Positions 20,366-28,857 of a stretch of 64,000 bases of DNA are shown here, piece after piece; the first letter of the stretch is position 1, and the number at the start of each line of letters is the position of its first letter. The stretch is from contig CAMDFX010000002.1 in the NCBI GenBank assembly GCA_945897805.1, positions 186,001 to 250,000 on the forward strand, given 5' to 3'. This DNA comes from Chryseobacterium gleum. Its GTDB lineage: Bacteria; Bacteroidota; Bacteroidia; Flavobacteriales_D; Crocinitomicaceae. The notes below the pieces were generated by a model. The model was given only the letters and a program-made list of their open reading frames with translations. It searched no databases and was not told the origin of the DNA. The translations under genes were made by a program, and so were the position numbers.

Positions 20366-20494
20366 ATGAAAAAGCGCGATTTACCCACTAAGATTTGCGT
20401 TGTTTGCAAACGACCTTTCGCTTGGCGCAAGAAATGGGAAAAAGTTTGGGAGGAAGTGAAATATTGCAGCGATAAATGTAGAATGAATAAATAA
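20366..20494 (+). CDS. DUF2256 small zinc-binding protein (42 aa, missing from the ORF track)
   Basis: A 42-residue reading frame beginning ATGAAAAAGCGCGATTTACC. It encodes [22 protein letters not shown] and ends with YCSDKCR, matching the DUF2256 family in length, start and the CxxC...CxxxC zinc ligands. The function is unknown; such proteins are often found beside cryptochrome/photolyase or DUF2071 genes. It is too short for the ORF list but conservation of the cysteine and tryptophan pattern makes it credible. It lies 8 bp downstream of the DUF2071 gene. Confidence 0.85.
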   Translation: MKKRDLPTKICVVCKRPFAWRKKWEKVWEEVKYCSDKCRMNK

Positions 20495-20501
20495 ATCAGA
20501 A

Positions 20502-20532
20502 CAAAAAAAGCGCCTCCATATTTGGGGCGCTT
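20502..20532 (-). terminator. Intrinsic terminator of hemD
   Basis: AAGCGCC pairs with GGCGCTT across an 11-base loop. On the minus strand the stem is followed by a run of seven T, placing the terminator just after the hemD stop; it could also stop plus-strand readthrough from the DUF2256 gene less efficiently. Confidence 0.8.
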
Positions 20533-20553
20533 ATCAATAGATTCAACTACTAC

Positions 20554-21303
20554 TTATTTTTTCTTCAAGGATTCTTTGACAAAATTCTCAATGGCCGCGG
20601 TCATTGATGGCACATTTGGTTGGGGTGCGTGCAAATCCAAACGCAAATTGTTTTTAACTACTGCGTTGGCCGTTGTGGGACCAAAAGCGGCAATCATGGT
20701 TTTATTTTGCTTGAAATCTGGGAAATTTTTGAACAATGACTCTATACCTCCTGGGCTAAAGAAAACCAATAAATCGTAGTAAACATCTTCTAAATCACTC
20801 AAGTCTGACGCAACTGTTTTGTACAACATTGCTTTGGTGAAATTGATTTTAAAATGCTCCAATGTTTCTGGAATTTTATCTCTCAAAATATCAGTACAAG
20901 GCAATAAAAATTTGTCAGATTTATGTTTCTTCATCATTTCTGCCAATTCTTCAATTGTTTGCTTGCCATGAAAAATTTTACGTTTTCTGTAGGTCACATA
21001 TTTTTGAAGATAAAGTGCAATTGCTTCTGAAATGCAAAAATATTTCATTGTGTCAGGCACAGAGAAACGAATATCTTCTGCGATTCTAAAAAAGTGGTCT
21101 ACCGCAGTTTTAGATGTCATGATGACAGCAGTATGCTCTGGGATATTTACCCTTTGCGTTCTAAAATCTTGAACACTAACTCCTTCCACGTGAATAAAAG
21201 GCCTAAAATCTATTTTAAGCTTGTATTTTTCTGCGAGATCGTAATATGGTGATTTGTCCCCCTCTGGTTTGGGTTGGGATACCAAAATTGTTTTGATGCT
21301 CAA
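20554..21303 (-). CDS. hemD: Uroporphyrinogen-III synthase
   Basis: HemD cyclises hydroxymethylbilane with inversion of ring D to give uroporphyrinogen III. The family is poorly conserved, but the Bacteroidota pattern is clear: IKTILVSQPKPEGDKSPY at the N-terminus, IDFRPFIHVEG, VIMTSKTAVDHFFR and the final FGPTTANAV segment. The track uses a TTG at 21330 that overlaps the upstream gene; a TTG at 21303 just before SIKTILVSQ gives the usual length and is preferred, though neither is an ATG. It lies immediately downstream of the DUF4271 gene and is presumably co-transcribed with it. Confidence 0.88.
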   Translation of the reverse strand: MSIKTILVSQPKPEGDKSPYYDLAEKYKLKIDFRPFIHVEGVSVQDFRTQRVNIPEHTAVIMTSKTAVDHFFRIAEDIRFSVPDTMKYFCISEAIALYLQKYVTYRKRKIFHGKQTIEELAEMMKKHKSDKFLLPCTDILRDKIPETLEHFKINFTKAMLYKTVASDLSDLEDVYYDLLVFFSPGGIESLFKNFPDFKQNKTMIAAFGPTTANAVVKNNLRLDLHAPQPNVPSMTAAIENFVKESLKKK

Positions 21304-21314
21304 TTTCCTGTGTA

Positions 21315-22040
21315 TTAATTTAACAACCAATTAAATTGCTCCAAAATTCTGTCTTGAAGTGCGAAATAAATCAACACAAATGGCAGAATTTCAAGCGTGC
21401 AAAAATACAAAATAATATAATACCAACTAATACCTTTGTTTAAAGCAAAAATAAATCCTCTAAAAAACCTGTAAAGCCACATGGCAAAGGTAAACCACAC
21501 GAAAATTTGAATAAAAATATTTGTCCATTGAATATTAAAAGCCCAAATCAAAAGCATTAAACTATAAATTATCCCTGCAAAATGTGCAAAAATGAAGGTA
21601 TTAATTTTACTTTCTGTGACCGAATTTTTTTCTCCGGTAATAAATCCAACTAAAAACAAAGACAGCCAGGGCAAGAAAACCATCAGAATAGGAATTGGCA
21701 GGATTAAAAAGATACTTTTTGGATCCAAATGATTTGCAGCTGGAATGCACAAAAACAACAAAGCGCTGGCACTAATAATGTAATTTAATACTAAAAAAAA
21801 CGAAGAGGCATTATTTAAAGGATATTCATCTTGAATAATTTTATCAATTTGCGTGTTTTTATAGATTGCTTTAATCATTCCAAAAACCATTTGTTTGGAA
21901 CTTAAGCGGGCGAAAGCGATGATAAAAAATGAAAACGCTAACATCAATAAGGCTACAAAAGCAACATTTGCCCCACGAATAGAAAGACTCGCGGGAATTT
22001 CATTGTTTGCGCCAACAATCCGAAAACTTAATTCAAACAA
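21315..22040 (-). CDS. DUF4271 integral membrane protein
   Basis: A 241-residue membrane protein with about six to seven hydrophobic spans. The pattern, membrane protein followed by hemD, is common in Bacteroidota, where these proteins are annotated DUF4271. A YPLNNASSFFLVLNY segment near residue 94 matches the conserved region of the family. The function is unknown. The start is a TTG at 22040; an in-frame stop lies three codons upstream and no ATG is available, so an alternative start codon is almost certain. Confidence 0.8.
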   Translation of the reverse strand: MFELSFRIVGANNEIPASLSIRGANVAFVALLMLAFSFFIIAFARLSSKQMVFGMIKAIYKNTQIDKIIQDEYPLNNASSFFLVLNYIISASALLFLCIPAANHLDPKSIFLILPIPILMVFLPWLSLFLVGFITGEKNSVTESKINTFIFAHFAGIIYSLMLLIWAFNIQWTNIFIQIFVWFTFAMWLYRFFRGFIFALNKGISWYYIILYFCTLEILPFVLIYFALQDRILEQFNWLLN

Positions 22041-22066
22041 AATGTATCATTTTTGCGTTTAGAAAA

Positions 22067-22074
22067 CAAAATTA
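22067..22074 (-). promoter_or_regulatory. -7 box of the DUF4271-hemD unit
   Basis: The minus strand reads TAATTTTG, a perfect TAnnTTTG, about 27 bp upstream of the DUF4271 TTG start. It lies 54 bp from an identical box on the plus strand, giving a compact divergent promoter region. Confidence 0.5.
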
Positions 22075-22127
22075 GTATTTGTTCGGCTAGAATTGGATTT
22101 AAAAATCAGATTTTGCATTTTTAATAC

Positions 22128-22135
22128 TAATTTTG
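22128..22135 (+). promoter_or_regulatory. -7 box of the acyl-CoA dehydrogenase gene
   Basis: TAATTTTG, a perfect TAnnTTTG, lies 27 bp before the ATG. The expected TTTG -33 box is not well placed, with the nearest TTTG only 12 bp upstream. Confidence 0.5.
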
Positions 22136-22162
22136 TCGTCACTTTAAATAAAAGGCTGAAAT

Positions 22163-23371
22163 ATGGCAACAGATTTATATGTACATCCAGATTATTACAA
22201 CATGGATGATTTGCTTACAGAAGAGCAAAGATTAGTTCGTGATGCGGCTCGTGCTTGGGTGAAAAAAGAAGTTTCTCCGATCATTGATGAGCACTATGAA
22301 AAAGCAACTTTCCCAATGCATTTATTGCGTGGATTAGGAGAAATTGGTGCTTTTGGACCTTATATTCCTGAAGAATATGGCGGACCAGGTTTGGATCAAA
22401 TTTCTTACGGCTTGATTATGCAAGAATTAGAAAGATGTGATTCTGGGTTGCGTTCAACTGCTTCTGTTCAAAGTTCATTGGTGATGTACCCCATTTGGAA
22501 ATATGGTTCTGAAGAGCAAAAAATGAAATATTTGCCTAAGTTGGCCACAGGAGAAATGATGGGTTGTTTTGGATTGACTGAGCCAGATCATGGTTCAAAT
22601 CCTTCAGGAATGCTTTCTAATTTCAAAGATGCTGGCGACCATGTGATTTTAAATGGTGCGAAAATGTGGATTTCTAATTCTCCTTTCGCTGACATTGCAG
22701 TAGTTTGGGCTAAAGACGAAACAGGCCGTATCCACGGATTAATTGTTGAACGTGGAATGGAAGGCTTTTCAACACCTGAAATGCACGGAAAACTGTCTTT
22801 ACGCGCTTCTTCTACTGGAGAATTGATTTTTGTAAATGTAAAAGTTCCAAAAACAAATATTTTACCAGGAAGATCTGGCTTAGGCGCTCCATTAAGTTGT
22901 TTAGATTCTGCGAGATTTGGTATTGCTTGGGGCGCTTTGGGTGCTGCCATGGATTGCTATGATCAAGCTTTGAGATACTCTAAAGAGAGAACGCAATTTG
23001 GTGTTCCAATCGCTTCTTTTCAATTGATTCAGAAAAAATTGGCTGAAATGATTACTGAAATCACGAAAGCGCAATTATTGACTTTGAGAGTTGGACAACT
23101 TAGAAATGAAGGCAAAGCAACAAGTGCTCAAATTTCGATGGCGAAAAGAAACAATGTTGAAATTGCTTTGAATATTGCGCGTGAAGCAAGACAAATTCAC
23201 GGTGCAATGGGTATTACAAGTGAGTATTCTATTATGCGCCACATGGCAAACTTGGAATCAGTTGTTACTTATGAAGGTACGCACGACATTCATTTGTTGA
23301 TTACAGGTCTTGACATCACAGGAATTTCTGCTTTCACTCGTGACATGCCAGATTTGTCAAATATGAAATAA
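22163..23371 (+). CDS. Acyl-CoA dehydrogenase, glutaryl-CoA dehydrogenase-like
   Basis: An FAD-dependent acyl-CoA dehydrogenase in the cytoplasm. The sequence shows GCFGLTEPDHGSNPSGM near residue 138, WISNSPFADIAVVWAK near 172, RTQFGVPIASFQL near 278 and the catalytic-base region TYEGTHDIHLLI near 371. The EGTHDIH form is typical of glutaryl-CoA dehydrogenases, which oxidatively decarboxylate glutaryl-CoA to crotonyl-CoA in lysine and tryptophan degradation. Length of 402 residues fits. The substrate assignment rests on family resemblance; an intrinsic terminator follows the gene and it stands alone. Confidence 0.9.
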   Translation: MATDLYVHPDYYNMDDLLTEEQRLVRDAARAWVKKEVSPIIDEHYEKATFPMHLLRGLGEIGAFGPYIPEEYGGPGLDQISYGLIMQELERCDSGLRSTASVQSSLVMYPIWKYGSEEQKMKYLPKLATGEMMGCFGLTEPDHGSNPSGMLSNFKDAGDHVILNGAKMWISNSPFADIAVVWAKDETGRIHGLIVERGMEGFSTPEMHGKLSLRASSTGELIFVNVKVPKTNILPGRSGLGAPLSCLDSARFGIAWGALGAAMDCYDQALRYSKERTQFGVPIASFQLIQKKLAEMITEITKAQLLTLRVGQLRNEGKATSAQISMAKRNNVEIALNIAREARQIHGAMGITSEYSIMRHMANLESVVTYEGTHDIHLLITGLDITGISAFTRDMPDLSNMK

Positions 23372-23394
23372 GATTAGTTCATTACTAAATACTC

Positions 23395-23425
23395 AAAAGC
23401 GGAAGTAACACTCCGCTTTTTTATT
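23395..23425 (+). terminator. Intrinsic terminator after the acyl-CoA dehydrogenase
   Basis: AAAAGCGGA pairs with TCCGCTTTT around an 8-base loop, followed by further T residues. It separates the dehydrogenase from the converging glycosyltransferase gene and could also serve the opposite strand. Confidence 0.85.
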
Positions 23426-23459
23426 TTATTAGTGTCATTGATGCTAATTCAGAGGAAAT

Positions 23460-24470
23460 TTATTTGATTAATTCTATCACCCTTGCTGATTCAATTTGAG
23501 ATATTGAACTCATCGAAGGGTTAACTTTTGATAACTCTCTGTGTTCATCATTTACGACAATTTGCACATTTTCTCCCACGGACTTCCATCTTCCTGGATG
23601 AATTGGTCTTTTTGGAGAATACAAGCCAATTGTCTGCAAACCTAAAACTCCTGCTAAATGCAAAGGGCCTGTGCTACAAGCGACCAATGTGTCACATTTA
23701 GAAACTAAATTGATCAGTTGATCTAATGTTAATTTTCCAGTTGTATCAATGCAGTTTGCGTGCTTAGGAATGAAAGTTCTGATATGAACCCCATCATTTT
23801 CTGTTCCCGTGAATATTACACTAAATCCCCTATTCAATAAATTTTTGGCGACAATTGCATATTTTTCAATCGGCCATTCCATCGCACTGCCCTGAGACTT
23901 GGCATGTAAAATTACTTTTTTCGTAGGTTTGGCAAGTTCATTTTCTGTGTTTTCTGGCAGAGAAATATCTTTAGCTTTAAAATTTTTCATCCAAGAAGAA
24001 ATTTCTTCTAAGCTTGGCAACTCATCAATTCCAAATGGTTTCAGCAACTCAAAATTTAGTTGAGACTCATGAAATTCAGAATTTTTTCTTGAGAAGCCTA
24101 ATCTAATATTACAGCTCAATAGATGATATACCCTATGAGATGAGCCAACTCGCGTTTTGATTTTTGCCTTTTTAACCAAATCAGCGATATTTTTCTTTGG
24201 AAAAACATGAATACAAACATCAATATTTTTAGCCTTTAAAAAATCAACTCTAACTGATTCTGGCATCTTTTCCATTTCTGCCCATTCGATAATTTCATCA
24301 ATCTGCGGCAAGCATTCAATAACTGGTTTGGTGTACGTATTCCCTAAAAAAATAATCTTGGCAGTTGGATAGTTTTTTTTAATCCAAACACACATTGGCA
24401 GCGTCAATACAACATCACCAATACTGTCGGTTCTGCTTATTAAAACTGTCTTGTTATTTAAATCAATCAT
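23460..24470 (-). CDS. Family 9 glycosyltransferase (heptosyltransferase-like)
   Basis: A GT-B enzyme resembling ADP-heptose:LPS heptosyltransferases, acting on the inner-leaflet lipopolysaccharide core. The N-terminal LISRTDSIGDVVLTLPM (residues 10-26) and the C-terminal LVACSTGPLHLAGVLGLQTIGLYS with PIHPGRW are the diagnostic segments. Length of 336 residues is usual. The upstream GT2 gene ends 14 bp before its ATG, so the two probably act in the same envelope-glycan pathway. The exact sugar cannot be inferred. Confidence 0.9.
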   Translation of the reverse strand: MIDLNNKTVLISRTDSIGDVVLTLPMCVWIKKNYPTAKIIFLGNTYTKPVIECLPQIDEIIEWAEMEKMPESVRVDFLKAKNIDVCIHVFPKKNIADLVKKAKIKTRVGSSHRVYHLLSCNIRLGFSRKNSEFHESQLNFELLKPFGIDELPSLEEISSWMKNFKAKDISLPENTENELAKPTKKVILHAKSQGSAMEWPIEKYAIVAKNLLNRGFSVIFTGTENDGVHIRTFIPKHANCIDTTGKLTLDQLINLVSKCDTLVACSTGPLHLAGVLGLQTIGLYSPKRPIHPGRWKSVGENVQIVVNDEHRELSKVNPSMSSISQIESARVIELIK

Positions 24471-24484
24471 AGTAGTAATCGAAT

Positions 24485-25246
24485 TTAATTAGTTTTTTGA
24501 TTTGTTAAAATTCTCATTTTTTTATACTTCAAATAGGTTGCATAGGCAGAAATTCGGGCAATTGTAAATCCAACTTTACCATCTAAAAAACCCAATTTGA
24601 ATAAATAATCTCTCAAAAATTTCACCACCGGGCTAAAAATCAATTTATACATTGGACTCTTTTTTCCCTGCAGAAATAAATCTTTTGCTTGTATTGTTGT
24701 AAATTTTTCTGTTTGATTATAATGTTGTTCAACACTGTAATAGCTGTAATGCAAACAATCTCCTTTTAGATGTAAAATTTCACTTTCTTCATCAAAACTT
24801 ACCGTTTCATGAATATCCCCTTCCCATCTTGCAGAAGATCTGTTGAATAATCTGATTTTTGAATCGGGATACCAACCTCCATTTTTAACCCATTTACCGC
24901 AATAATTTGTTAATCGATTAAATTTTGCCGGTGTATTTACAGCCTTTTGCTGCCATTCTTGGATTGACTGAATCAACGACTCTGAAAGCGCTTCGTCAGC
25001 ATCTAAAGATAAAATCCAATCGTTTTTAGCCAAAGAATTTCCTTTGTTTTTGGATCCAGAATAACCCTCCCAAGGGTGTGAAACAAAATGAATTTGCATC
25101 TTTTCACAAATCTCTTTGGTTCGGTCTGTTGAAAAAGAGTCTACCACAATTACCTCATCTGCAATTATTCTAACCGAATCAATACATCTTTCGATGTTTC
25201 GCTCTTCGTTAAAAGTGATAATTACAACTGAAATTGGAGTTAACAT
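24485..25246 (-). CDS. Family 2 glycosyltransferase (WaaE/KdtX-like)
   Basis: A GT-A glycosyltransferase with ISVVIITFNEERNIERCIDSV at the start, VDSFSTDRT, and the metal-binding LSLDADEALSESL near residue 75. The central WEGDIHETV and KGDCLHYSY segments are typical of the LPS-core glucosyltransferase KdtX/WaaE group. Length of 253 residues matches. Together with the downstream GT9 gene it probably builds lipopolysaccharide core. A TACCTTTA sequence about 20 bp upstream is one base from the -7 consensus and may be its promoter. Confidence 0.88.
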   Translation of the reverse strand: MLTPISVVIITFNEERNIERCIDSVRIIADEVIVVDSFSTDRTKEICEKMQIHFVSHPWEGYSGSKNKGNSLAKNDWILSLDADEALSESLIQSIQEWQQKAVNTPAKFNRLTNYCGKWVKNGGWYPDSKIRLFNRSSARWEGDIHETVSFDEESEILHLKGDCLHYSYYSVEQHYNQTEKFTTIQAKDLFLQGKKSPMYKLIFSPVVKFLRDYLFKLGFLDGKVGFTIARISAYATYLKYKKMRILTNQKTN

Positions 25247-25410
25247 TAATTTAATATTAAGTGGGGCTAAAGGTAGTAGAAAAAAAAGAAAAAAAGAAAA
25301 GAGCAGCTAAATAAATGGTTAAAAGACTTAACAACTAATAAGTTAGTTGTTTTTCATCCCTAGTAACAACAACGTATAAAAGAAAGAAAAATTAGTTTGA
25401 ATCATCAAAT

Positions 25411-27477
25411 TTACCTTATTTCACCTCCTGCTGTAAAGTTTTTCTCAGGAAACATGAAACTCAATTCCCCTTTTTCATTTTCAGCCATCAAAATCATTCC
25501 TTGTGACTCAACGCCACGAATTTTACGTGGTTCCAAATTTAACAAGACTGAAACCGTTTTTCCAATGATCTCTTCAGGCGAATAATGTTCCGCAATTCCT
25601 GAAACAATCGTTCTGATATCAATTCCAGTATCTACAATCAATTTCAATAATTTATCTGCTTTGGGCACTTTTTCAGCTTCCAAAATTGTTCCTAAACGAA
25701 TGTCTAATTTGCTAAAATCATTAAAACTAACATTTTGTTTTTGAGGCGCTACAGCTTTTTCTTCCACAACAGAATTTTGTTGACTCAATTTTAAAAATGC
25801 AATTTCAGCTTCCACCAAACTATCTTCTATTTTTGGAAATAAAATTTCTGGTGTTTGCACTAGATCTCCTGATTTCAACACGTTTGCTTTGCCAGTTTCA
25901 CTCCAAGCTGGCAAATCTATGTTTAAGCAAGTTCTCAGTTTTTTAGCTGTTGAAGGCAAGAAAGGTTCTAAAAGCAGCGAAAGATTTGCGGTAATTTGCA
26001 GCGCAACATGCATGATTGTTTCCACGCGTTTAGGATCTGCTTTAACCAATTTCCACGGTTCGTTTTCCGCCAGATACTTGTTTCCTAATCTTGCCAAATT
26101 CATTACTTCAGATTGTGCATCACGCAATTTGTATGCGTAAATCAATTTTTCAATTTTTGCAGGAAAAAGACCTAATTCGGACAATACTTGTTGATCTGCT
26201 TCGGTTAAAACTCCCAATTCCGGGACTTTTCCGTCGTAATATTTTTGTGTTAAGACCAAGGCACGGTTAACAAAATTGCCTAAAATATCAGCCAATTCAC
26301 TGTTTACACGAGTTTGAAATTCTTTCCAAGTAAATTCGCTGTCTTTGCTTTCTGGTGCAATAGCCGTTAATGTATATTTCAACTCGTCCATTTTTTCTGG
26401 ATATCGTTCCAAATATTCGTGTAACCAAACTGCCCAATTGCGTGACGTGGAAAATTTATCACCCTCTAAATTCAGGAATTCATAAGCTGGCACATTGTCT
26501 GGTAAAATTAAATCTCCATGATCTTTTAGCAAAATCGGGAAAATTATGGCGTGAAAAACGATGTTGTCTTTTCCAATAAAATGCACCAATTTGGTATCGC
26601 CCGTCCAGTAATCTTTCCAGTCTTTATTGTTGTCAATTGCCCATTGTTTGGTTGCTGAAATATAACCAATTGGCGCATCAAGCCACACATACAATACCTT
26701 TCCGTCGGCTCCTTCCAGCGGCACTTTTACTCCCCAATCCAAATCTCTGGTCATGGCGCGGGAATGCAAACCACTATCAATCCAAGACAAAGATTGGCCA
26801 ATCACTTGATTTCTCCAAGGTTTCGGATCATGTTGTTGTTTGCCGTCTAGCGTTCCTTCTTTGATCCAAGGTCTGAGCCAAGATTCATGTCTATCCATCG
26901 GTAAAAACCAATGGGAAGTAGATTTCAAAACTGGTTTTTTTCCGCTTAATGTTGATTTTGGGTTGATTAATTCAATTGGACTCAAATCGGTACCGCATTT
27001 CTCACACTGATCTCCATAAGCATTTGGATTTTGACATTTAGGACACTCTCCTGTAATGTATCTATCGGCCAAAAACTGTTGAAATTCTTCATCAAAATAT
27101 TGTTCGGTTGTTTCTTCAACAAACTTATTGTTTTCATTTAGTTTCAAGAAAAAATCTTGCGCAGTACGGTGATGTAATTCAGAGGATGTACGGTGAAAAA
27201 TATCAAAAGAAATATCAAATTTTTTGAAAGAATCCCCTATAATTTTATTGTATTTATCGACAATTTCTTGTGGCGTAATCCCTTCTTTTTTAGCCCGCAA
27301 GGTAATTGCTGCACCATGTTCATCGCTTCCGCAAATAAATGCTACATCATGGCCGTTCATTCTTAAAAAACGCACAAAAATATCCGCAGGAAGGTAAACT
27401 CCGGCTACATGCCCGAGGTGCAAAGGGCCATTTGCATAAGGCAAAGCAGCTGTTACAGTATATCTTGATTTTGTCAT
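25411..27477 (-). CDS. metG: Methionyl-tRNA synthetase
   Basis: A class I aminoacyl-tRNA synthetase that charges tRNA-Met. The sequence shows the HIGH motif as LHLGH near residue 15, a zinc-binding CPKCQNPNAYGDQCEKCG insert, a KFSTS version of KMSKS, the anticodon-binding helical region, and a C-terminal tRNA-binding OB fold (FSKLDIRLGTILEAEKV). Full length is about 688 residues. The track start at 27519 lies upstream of a perfect -7 box; the internal ATG at 27477 (MTKSRYTVTAALPY) downstream of that box is the true start. The C-terminal OB domain is the dimerising form common in bacteria. Confidence 0.97.
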   Translation of the reverse strand: MTKSRYTVTAALPYANGPLHLGHVAGVYLPADIFVRFLRMNGHDVAFICGSDEHGAAITLRAKKEGITPQEIVDKYNKIIGDSFKKFDISFDIFHRTSSELHHRTAQDFFLKLNENNKFVEETTEQYFDEEFQQFLADRYITGECPKCQNPNAYGDQCEKCGTDLSPIELINPKSTLSGKKPVLKSTSHWFLPMDRHESWLRPWIKEGTLDGKQQHDPKPWRNQVIGQSLSWIDSGLHSRAMTRDLDWGVKVPLEGADGKVLYVWLDAPIGYISATKQWAIDNNKDWKDYWTGDTKLVHFIGKDNIVFHAIIFPILLKDHGDLILPDNVPAYEFLNLEGDKFSTSRNWAVWLHEYLERYPEKMDELKYTLTAIAPESKDSEFTWKEFQTRVNSELADILGNFVNRALVLTQKYYDGKVPELGVLTEADQQVLSELGLFPAKIEKLIYAYKLRDAQSEVMNLARLGNKYLAENEPWKLVKADPKRVETIMHVALQITANLSLLLEPFLPSTAKKLRTCLNIDLPAWSETGKANVLKSGDLVQTPEILFPKIEDSLVEAEIAFLKLSQQNSVVEEKAVAPQKQNVSFNDFSKLDIRLGTILEAEKVPKADKLLKLIVDTGIDIRTIVSGIAEHYSPEEIIGKTVSVLLNLEPRKIRGVESQGMILMAENEKGELSFMFPEKNFTAGGEIR

Positions 27478-27499
27478 TTTGTGAATTTCGATTGAACCA

Positions 27500-27507
27500 C
27501 AAAGATA
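27500..27507 (-). promoter_or_regulatory. -7 promoter box of metG
   Basis: The minus strand reads TATCTTTG, a perfect TAnnTTTG, 23 bp before the ATG at 27477. Because it lies inside the longer track ORF, it decides the start in favour of 27477. No clear -33 box was found. Confidence 0.55.
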
Positions 27508-27742
27508 ATGAAAACCCAAAGGATTAAAAATAGAGAATTGGTATTAACCTGAGTTCGATTATTCAAACTTGGTCAAAACACCTATAAATAGTGAGATACG
27601 ACATTTTTTAAATCGGAATATCGAGATATTTCGGTGCAAAAAAGGGAAGTAGATTGCTTTTTATTGGTGAACTTGCGTATTTCTTGCTTAATTTAACAAC
27701 TTGTTTCCATTGATTTGTATTTTGCTGCTGCGAAATTCCGTT

Positions 27743-28588
27743 TTAGAAATTAAAAGTTAAACCAAAAGTAAGCGGATAAACCTGCTCTGTTTTATTGGTA
27801 TCAAAAAGCGGCAGTAAGCTATAATTAGCAAAAACACCCCAATCACTGTAGCCCATTCTCACCGTTCCATCTAGTTTAAAGGCATTTAAGCCATAAGCTC
27901 CTTTCACTTTTTCTTTAGAGTCAACGCCAGATTGTTCATACTTTCTTTTCACACTAGATGCCAATCTTATTCCGCCAATTACACCTGCCGCAAAGTAGAA
28001 CGATTTGTCTTCATCTGCATTTGTATTGAATTCCAGAAGTAATGGAATCTGCAAATATGTGGCTCTTAATTTGTTTTTTGAAAATTTGTTAATTGTATCT
28101 GAATAAACCCAAATAGAATCTACATTTTCATTTAGAATATAGTTGTTTTTTAACCCAATTTGATTGAAGTTGAGTCCAATTCCAGTTGTGATGCCAACAT
28201 ATTCTTTGTAAATATTAAATCGGTGGTCCAGCAAATTAAAGTTCCAATAAAATGATTTAGCTGGGTCATTTTCCCACTGAGGATTGTTTGGAAAACTTGA
28301 TTTAAATTGCCCATTTGTAAGCATATTGACACCAAAATCAAACCCAGCCCAATGGCCATCATGAGATGAATTATGCTCTTTTTCACCTCCCTCTTCCACA
28401 TCTATTGTATCATTTGATTCTGTTTCATTGTCAATTACTACCATTCCCTTTGGCGTTTTGATGATGAGCACTTGCGTTTCACCCATATTGATACGCATTG
28501 TATCAGGAACATTTTCTTTTTCCGATTCTTGCGCTTGCGCTGACATTAATCCAATTATTGCCAATGCTGTGATAAATAGTTTTTTCAT
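27743..28588 (-). CDS. PorT-like outer-membrane beta-barrel protein
   Basis: A 281-residue protein with a signal peptide (MKKLFITALAIIGLMSAQAQ) and a barrel-like C-terminal two-thirds: HWAGFDFGVNMLTNGQF, YLQIPLLLEF and the terminal YPLTFGLTFNF, typical of the outer-membrane beta-barrel (PorT-like) families of Bacteroidota. Between signal and barrel is an acidic linker with a short SAM-like VLIIKTPKGMVVI segment. No enzymatic motif is seen; the role is probably structural or transport. It sits alone between metG and a divergent protease gene. Confidence 0.75.
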   Translation of the reverse strand: MKKLFITALAIIGLMSAQAQESEKENVPDTMRINMGETQVLIIKTPKGMVVIDNETESNDTIDVEEGGEKEHNSSHDGHWAGFDFGVNMLTNGQFKSSFPNNPQWENDPAKSFYWNFNLLDHRFNIYKEYVGITTGIGLNFNQIGLKNNYILNENVDSIWVYSDTINKFSKNKLRATYLQIPLLLEFNTNADEDKSFYFAAGVIGGIRLASSVKRKYEQSGVDSKEKVKGAYGLNAFKLDGTVRMGYSDWGVFANYSLLPLFDTNKTEQVYPLTFGLTFNF

Positions 28589-28811
28589 TAACTGTTTTTT
28601 AAATTTTCAATCTACTATTTGGAAATACAAGTTTATTTCATGCCTGATTGCTCGTTAGACCCTGTTTCTAAACAATAGTTACATTGAAAACCTGTTTTTT
28701 TAAAATTATTTTCAAACTATTAAAATTCAGCCTATTAAAATGACGTTTTTTCACATGCTATTTTTTATCAAAACTGTGCCTGAATTTTTGAAAAAAATTG
28801 AATTTGTTTTT

Positions 28812-28842
28812 TTTGTATTTTAAGGATTATTGGCTAAATTCA
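28812..28842 (+). promoter_or_regulatory. Promoter of the T9SS metalloprotease gene
   Basis: A TTTG -33 box at 28812-28815 and TAAATTCA, two bases off the -7 consensus, at 28835-28842 are separated by 19 bp, the expected spacing. It lies 15 bp before the ATG. Confidence 0.5.
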
Positions 28843-28857
28843 TAGCCTCTAAAGACT

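Noticed and set aside
21184-21194. TTCCACGTGAA within hemD, resembling half of parS
   Set aside because: The flanks differ from the 16-bp consensus at four positions, so it is not counted as a parS site.
25116-25310. Small plus-strand ORF over the start of the GT2 gene
   Set aside because: It is antisense to the strongly supported glycosyltransferase N-terminus.
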